From an uncultured Blautia sp. (lineage in GTDB: Bacteria; Bacillota; Clostridia; Lachnospirales; Lachnospiraceae), in contig CAKRRG010000090.1 in NCBI GenBank assembly GCA_934394545.1, forward strand, positions 1 to 8,806: a stretch of DNA of 8,806 bases, in the 5' to 3' direction. The notes beneath the pieces are model-generated. The model saw only the letters and a list, made by a program, of their open reading frames with translations. It was not told the DNA's origin and ran no database searches. Shown piece after piece: positions 6,163 through 8,806 of the stretch. Positions within the stretch are counted from its first letter, which is position 1. Every line of letters begins with the position of its first letter. Both the position numbers and the translations under genes were made by a program.

Positions 6163-6191
6163 ATATTAGCACGCATGTGAGAAAATGTCAA
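6163..6191 (-). promoter_or_regulatory. Strong promoter of the antisense RNA
   Basis: On the minus strand a perfect TTGACA (6191-6186), a 17-base spacer and an extended -10 TGC-TAATAT (-10 at 6168-6163) form one of the best promoters in the window. Transcription would start near 6156 and converge on the toxin gene. Confidence 0.8.
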
Positions 6192-6233
6192 AATTTTTTT
6201 ATTCTACATAGTGCAGCGCAATACGCTGAAAAT

Positions 6234-6547
6234 TTAATATTCTCTTTTATGTCTGTCAATAAGCAATAAAATAAACATTATAAACCATATACCCATGCAA
6301 TTAAACAGCCAATTCCTTGATGATAGGTATCTATGATTATGCCAACAATAAAAGGCATTGACATAAACATCATTCTTTTTCCATATACCTTACACATAGC
6401 ATTTTCATCATATTTCTTTCGTTCTTCTGCTGATTTCATATTATAACCAGACAAGAATTTAGATGCTTGTCCTTTTGACCTATAAAACCATATTCCAAAT
6501 AAAAGCATTATCGCTGCCATTACAAAGTCAAAAACAATATAGAACAT
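6234..6547 (-). pseudogene. DUF3784 membrane protein, frameshifted near the C-terminus
   Basis: The readable frame has the DUF3784 hallmark FLSGYNMKSAEERKKYDENAMCKVYGK between an N-terminal helix (MFYIVFDFVMAAIMLLFGIWF) and a second helix (MPFIVGIIIDTY...). It stops at 6278 after CLIAWVYGL. In another frame, beginning two bases after the GTA codon, the DNA continues as WFIMFILLLIDRHKREY and stops at 6234, giving the expected third hydrophobic helix and charged tail. A two-base TA gain in the TATATG stretch near 6290 would explain the break. As read, the protein loses about 18 residues. The start at 6547 is preferred over 6556 because AAAGGA abuts the upstream ATG but is nine bases from this one. 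It follows the MGMT-like gene by about 95 bases. Function of the family is unknown. Confidence 0.72.
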
Positions 6548-6641
6548 ATAATGCATTCCTTTCAGTCAACTCTACAAGCTTGAAGTTATCTATCAATTGT
6601 CCAATAATCCTTATAAGCGTAACCATCTATTGTTCCAAAGC

Positions 6642-7121
6642 CTACTTCAAATCAAAAAGAAGCTTCTCATAATCTTTTACATAGTAGCGTATATTTTTGC
6701 GACCTTTTTGTACAATGGTGTGTCCTTCCGCTTCTAATTTTTCCTTTTGTGCTTCAATACCGTTTGGATATTTTTCATTGAGTTCCCCATTAGCTTTCAA
6801 TGTTCTCCAATAAGGTGTTTCATCATCTGTACGCTGATAACTTGCCCACGCTGCAATAGAAACAAAAATTCCAGCTGTAATAGGCTCTGTAAAATCAGCG
6901 CCATTTAACTTGGCAAAGTATTCTCGTATCTTCCCAACAGTAATTACTTTCCCATAAGGAATTCTTTTCATTACCTTATCATAATAGATTGGCGGAGCAA
7001 AATACATTCTGCTTCCACCATACTTTTCAATACTTTTTTGATCCATAATTGTCTGAAATTTTGGCATATCCTTATTGTCATGCAACATAGCGTTAAAGTC
7101 TTTTTTATCTTCGTTCGCCAT
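6642..7121 (-). CDS. MGMT-family alkyltransferase-like protein lacking the acceptor cysteine
   Basis: A 159-residue protein whose core (about 44-135) matches the DNA-binding domain of O6-alkylguanine-DNA alkyltransferases: YDKVMKRIPYGKVITVGKI (47-65), ITAGIFVSIAAWASYQ (81-96), YWRTLKANGELN (104-115) and the EAEGH segment. The acceptor motif PCHR is replaced by PYWR (103-106), so it cannot accept alkyl groups on cysteine. Alkyltransferase-like (ATL) proteins with PWHR bind damaged bases and flag them for repair, so a similar role is possible here but not shown. The ATG at 7121 is chosen because AGGAGG lies eight bases upstream; the GTG at 7130 overlaps that site. An N-terminal extension of about 40 residues is unlike short ATLs. 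Cytosolic. Confidence 0.82.
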   Translation of the reverse strand: MANEDKKDFNAMLHDNKDMPKFQTIMDQKSIEKYGGSRMYFAPPIYYDKVMKRIPYGKVITVGKIREYFAKLNGADFTEPITAGIFVSIAAWASYQRTDDETPYWRTLKANGELNEKYPNGIEAQKEKLEAEGHTIVQKGRKNIRYYVKDYEKLLFDLK

Positions 7122-7209
7122 TTCTGTCACCTCCTACTTTAAGGATAGTCTATTTGTCATCCCTATGCAATGAGACTGTTTGAATATTTTTGACAACTTT
7201 CAACTTTAG

Positions 7210-7245
7210 AAAAGCCCAAGGGACTTTAATGTCCCTTATGCTTTT
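7210..7245 (-). terminator. Terminator of yjdF overlapping its stop codon
   Basis: On the minus strand AAGGGAC (7224-7218 complement) and GTCCCTT form a seven-pair stem that is extended by AAAAGC/GCTTTT across a two-base internal mismatch. The T-rich outer 3' arm serves as the T-run. The 5' arm lies in the last yjdF codons, so translation and termination are closely linked. Confidence 0.65.
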
Positions 7246-7642
7246 CTCTTTTCTTTTGCTGTTTCAACTCAAACATTCGCTGTTCTTCCGCCTCTTTTTT
7301 CTTGCGGCTTCTCTCTTTATGCTCCTGTTTGTTCTGTTCCTGCTGTAATTTCAATGCCTGCTGCGATTTTGTACCAATGCCGGTTTCCAGCATCTGCTTT
7401 TTTGCTTCTCGCTGCATCCGTTTCGGATTTCTTTTGATATTCTTTACAACAGTTTCAACAGCCGGACTGAATTTCAAACTGAAATAGTATTTTTGAATAT
7501 ATTCCTGCACTTCATAATCTTTTGGTTCTGCACCAAATGTTACCTTTGCCACAGATAATTTACCATCTTCAATACGCTCAAATATACCTACCCAAAATGG
7601 TTCTTCAAAATATACCGTCAGTTTTCCATTTGCTTTGTCCAT
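7226..7642 (-). CDS. yjdF: YjdF-family protein (DUF2992)
   Basis: A 138-residue protein of the YjdF/DUF2992 family. The N-terminal part (1-75) has the family pattern GKLTVYFEEPFWVGIFER, then FGAEPKDYEVQEYI and FSPAV. The C-terminal half (about 70-138) is extremely lysine-, glutamine- and glutamate-rich and probably a long helix or disordered nucleic-acid-binding tail. No enzymatic motif is seen, and its biochemical function is not known. The start is well supported by AGGAGGG (7655-7649) six bases upstream. A yjdF-type riboswitch precedes the gene, which in the known systems turns expression on in the presence of azaaromatic compounds; this suggests a role in handling toxic heteroaromatics. 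A terminator overlaps the stop. Family and regulation are consistent with each other. Confidence 0.88.
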   Translation of the reverse strand: MDKANGKLTVYFEEPFWVGIFERIEDGKLSVAKVTFGAEPKDYEVQEYIQKYYFSLKFSPAVETVVKNIKRNPKRMQREAKKQMLETGIGTKSQQALKLQQEQNKQEHKERSRKKKEAEEQRMFELKQQKKREKHKGH

Positions 7643-7666
7643 AAAAATCCCTCCTAAAATTTATTG

Positions 7667-7780
7667 AACAAAGAATGGACAACCCGGAGGGGCAGGTTAC
7701 TTACCCTATTTATATAGGACGGCCGGGCTACCTACCGGCTCTGGCACATCAAAGATGCACGTTGCGTTTTTATCTTTGTT
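7667..7780 (-). promoter_or_regulatory. yjdF-type riboswitch
   Basis: The leader closes with a perfect eight-pair stem, AACAAAGA (7780-7773) with TCTTTGTT (7674-7667). Between the arms are segments I recognise as typical of the yjdF aptamer: AACGCAACGTGCATC, GCCAGAGCCGGTAGG, TAGCCCGGC and GGGTAAGTAACCTGCCCC. The aptamer carries CCCTCC (7691-7686), which is complementary to the yjdF ribosome binding site GGAGGG (7654-7649), so ligand-dependent exposure of that site is a plausible switch. Known members respond to azaaromatic compounds. Identification is from memory of the motif plus the downstream yjdF gene. Confidence 0.85.
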
Positions 7781-7861
7781 TTGATAATCAAGCCATACGG
7801 CACGATTAACTTAATTCGGTAACTTTCGATTTTTCAGTTTTCTTTTTTTAAAAAAGGTGAT

Positions 7862-7906
7862 ATGCTGATACAAGATCATTCGAAAGGCGGTGAACTCATA
7901 CAATGA
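7862..7906 (+). CDS. Leader micro-ORF 1 (14 residues)
   Basis: MLIQDHSKGGELIQ, reading from an ATG that directly follows AAAGGTGAT (7853-7861). Its TGA overlaps the ATG of the second micro-ORF (ATGA at 7903-7906), so translation of the two would be coupled. The ribosome binding site sits very close to the ATG, so efficiency is doubtful. It may serve to deliver ribosomes to micro-ORF 2. Confidence 0.4.
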   Translation: MLIQDHSKGGELIQ

Positions 7907-7941
7907 GACTTATTCGAGGTAACTACTCGGTGCAGTTGTAA
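7903..7941 (+). CDS. Leader micro-ORF 2 (12 residues), candidate stalling peptide
   Basis: MRLIRGNYSVQL, preceded by AAGGCGGTGA (7884-7893), a near-complete anti-16S match ending nine bases before the ATG. Codons 6-9 (GGT AAC TAC TCG) supply the arm at 7919-7928, which pairs either with a terminator 3' arm (7961-7969) or with the ribosome binding site of the downstream methyltransferase (8032-8041). A ribosome paused here would remove both structures. This is how Erm-type and ABC-F-type resistance genes are induced by ribosome-targeting drugs. The stalling trigger is unknown. Confidence 0.55.
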   Translation: MRLIRGNYSVQL

Positions 7942-8041
7942 ATCTGGCAACAGGTTGTATCGAGGTTATTTTTTGATGTTGTCAGTTGGCTGCACCTATC
8001 ATTGAGGTATAGAACAATTATATTAAGATAGGAGTAGTTAC
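7919..8041 (+). promoter_or_regulatory. Attenuator: alternative terminator and Shine-Dalgarno-sequestering stem
   Basis: GTAACTACTC (7919-7928) is the exact reverse complement of GAGTAGTTAC (8032-8041), which holds part of the methyltransferase ribosome binding site and ends one base before its ATG. The stem continues directly with GGTGCAG (7929-7935) pairing CTGCACC (7990-7996), then TGGCAACA (7945-7952) pairing TGTTGTCA (7977-7984) with one wobble. The same 5' arm can instead pair with CGAGGTTAT (7961-7969; nine pairs, two-base bulge), placing six T residues (7969-7974) right after the hairpin as an intrinsic terminator. A third option, CGAG (7915-7918) with CTCG (7926-7929), would compete with both. 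Confidence 0.6.
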
Positions 8042-8042
8042 A

Positions 8043-8806
8043 ATGAATAAACATGATTTGATAAATATTTGGAAAAAAGAAGAACGTGCAGCGCATATCC
8101 ACGGATGGGATTTCTCACACATTGAGGGAAGATATACAGAGGAAACAGACTTGCCCTGGGATTATAGGCATATCATACTGGATTACTTAAAACCTGAAAT
8201 GAAACTGTTGGATATTGATACCGGCGGCGGTGAATTTTTGTTATCCCTCCACCATTCTTATGGAAAAACAAGTGCCACAGAAGCCTATCCGCCCAATGTC
8301 CAGCTATGCCAGGAAACCTTACTGCCTCTTGGAATTGATTTTCGCGCAGGCGATGGAAAGGATGCACTGCCATTCGGTGATTCTGAATTTGACATTGTGA
8401 TCAACCGCCACGGCGATTTCAATGTGGAAGAAATACACCGCGTTCTGAAATGCGGAGGGCTTTTTATCACCGAACAGGTTGGAGCGGAAAATGACCGTGA
8501 ACTGGTAGAGCTTCTCTTAGCAAAAACCAGGCTTCCATTTCCAGAACAGTATCTGGATATTGTTCAAACTAAATTTCATGATGCAGGTTTTGACATTCTG
8601 GATGCCCAGGAATGCTTCCGGCCAATCAAGTTTTTTGATATCGGTGCACTCGTCTGGTTCGCACACATTATAGAGTGGGAATTTCCTGACTTCTCTGTAG
8701 ATCATTGTAAAAACAGCCTGCTGCATGCCCAACAGATTTTAGAGCAAAACGGCTGCGTTGAAGGACGGATCCATCGTTTTTTGTTGGTTGCGCGCAAAGC
8801 TAAATA
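8043..8806 (+). CDS. Class I SAM-dependent methyltransferase (reaches window end)
   Basis: 254 codons are visible and the last two bases are TA, so the stop is probably just past the edge. The protein has a class I (Methyltransf_11-like) fold: SAM-binding motif I LLDIDTGGGEFLL (55-67), an acidic residue at the end of the second strand (TSATEAYPP, 76-84), GDGKDALPF (103-111) then FDIVINRHGDF (116-126), and the post-core VLKCGGLFITEQVG (134-147). The aromatic N-terminus (WDFSHIEGRY) and C-terminal HRFLLVARKAK complete it. The substrate cannot be read from the sequence. It is not an Erm, lacking the N(I/L)PY-type motif. AGGAG sits eight bases before the ATG and is sequestered by the leader. The attenuator-type control suggests, as inference only, induction by a ribosome-acting compound and a resistance role. 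Confidence 0.88.
   Translation, partial: MNKHDLINIWKKEERAAHIHGWDFSHIEGRYTEETDLPWDYRHIILDYLKPEMKLLDIDTGGGEFLLSLHHSYGKTSATEAYPPNVQLCQETLLPLGIDFRAGDGKDALPFGDSEFDIVINRHGDFNVEEIHRVLKCGGLFITEQVGAENDRELVELLLAKTRLPFPEQYLDIVQTKFHDAGFDILDAQECFRPIKFFDIGALVWFAHIIEWEFPDFSVDHCKNSLLHAQQILEQNGCVEGRIHRFLLVARKAK

Noticed and set aside
7843..7855. T7A6 run as a terminator or promoter element
   Set aside because: No adjacent GC-rich stem and no consensus promoter spacing; it is simply an AT-rich tract between divergent genes.
8173..8732. Minus- and plus-strand ORFs within the methyltransferase region
   Set aside because: They are shadows of the open methyltransferase frame, which has a ribosome binding site, SAM motif and runs to the window edge.
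8043..8806. Methyltransferase as an Erm rRNA adenine methyltransferase
   Set aside because: Motif I and post-core motifs fit a Methyltransf_11-type enzyme, and the NIPY-type catalytic motif of Erm/KsgA is not found.
1..8806. CRISPR array, tRNA, rRNA or insertion sequence
   Set aside because: No regularly spaced repeats, cloverleaf or rRNA-like segments, and no transposase or integrase frame were seen.

Overview
The window looks like chromosomal DNA of an anaerobic, low-to-mid GC Firmicute, most likely a Lachnospiraceae relative. This rests on strong AGGAGG-type ribosome binding sites, protein style (DUF3784, YjdF, SseB, small holin-like toxin) and a yjdF-type riboswitch. The species cannot be named from the sequence.

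Left part (1-5540), all genes on the minus strand. A multi-pass membrane protein runs off the left edge (start 581). It has a near-consensus promoter embedded in a 20-bp inverted repeat, which suggests a dedicated regulator. Next is a three-gene unit, read right to left: two tandem paralogous PAS-GGDEF diguanylate cyclases (2986-2117 and 2126-1278, overlapping by 10 bases) and an SseB-family protein (1261-842). A paired direct repeat upstream of a candidate promoter at 3029-3100 may control it. Before these lies a two-gene arginine unit: arginine deiminase arcA (5475-4243), followed after one base by a LOR/SDH-type (TIGR00300, ornithine cyclodeaminase-like) protein (4241-3144). This is a split version of the domain pair that cyanobacteria fuse in AgrE/ArgZ.

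Middle (5541-6200) is non-coding or small-RNA territory. It holds a strong hairpin, tandem TTGGCACCG repeats, and a compact type I toxin-antitoxin-like module. A 32-residue membrane peptide gene lies on the plus strand. A strong convergent promoter drives a roughly 95-nt antisense RNA, and the two transcripts share a bidirectional terminator. The two RNAs also share a nearly identical 5' leader, which appears as an inverted repeat in the DNA.

Right part (6234-8806). A DUF3784 membrane protein is frameshifted near its C-terminus. Beside it is an alkyltransferase-like MGMT-family protein whose PCHR motif is replaced by PYWR. Then comes yjdF with a yjdF-type riboswitch and terminator, all on the minus strand. 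Divergent from these is a class I SAM-dependent methyltransferase (8043 to the window end). Its leader has two overlapping micro-ORFs, a candidate intrinsic terminator and a perfect 10-bp sequestration of the methyltransferase Shine-Dalgarno. This has the architecture of ribosome-stalling attenuation seen for inducible antibiotic-resistance genes, and it is the most novel-looking system in the window.
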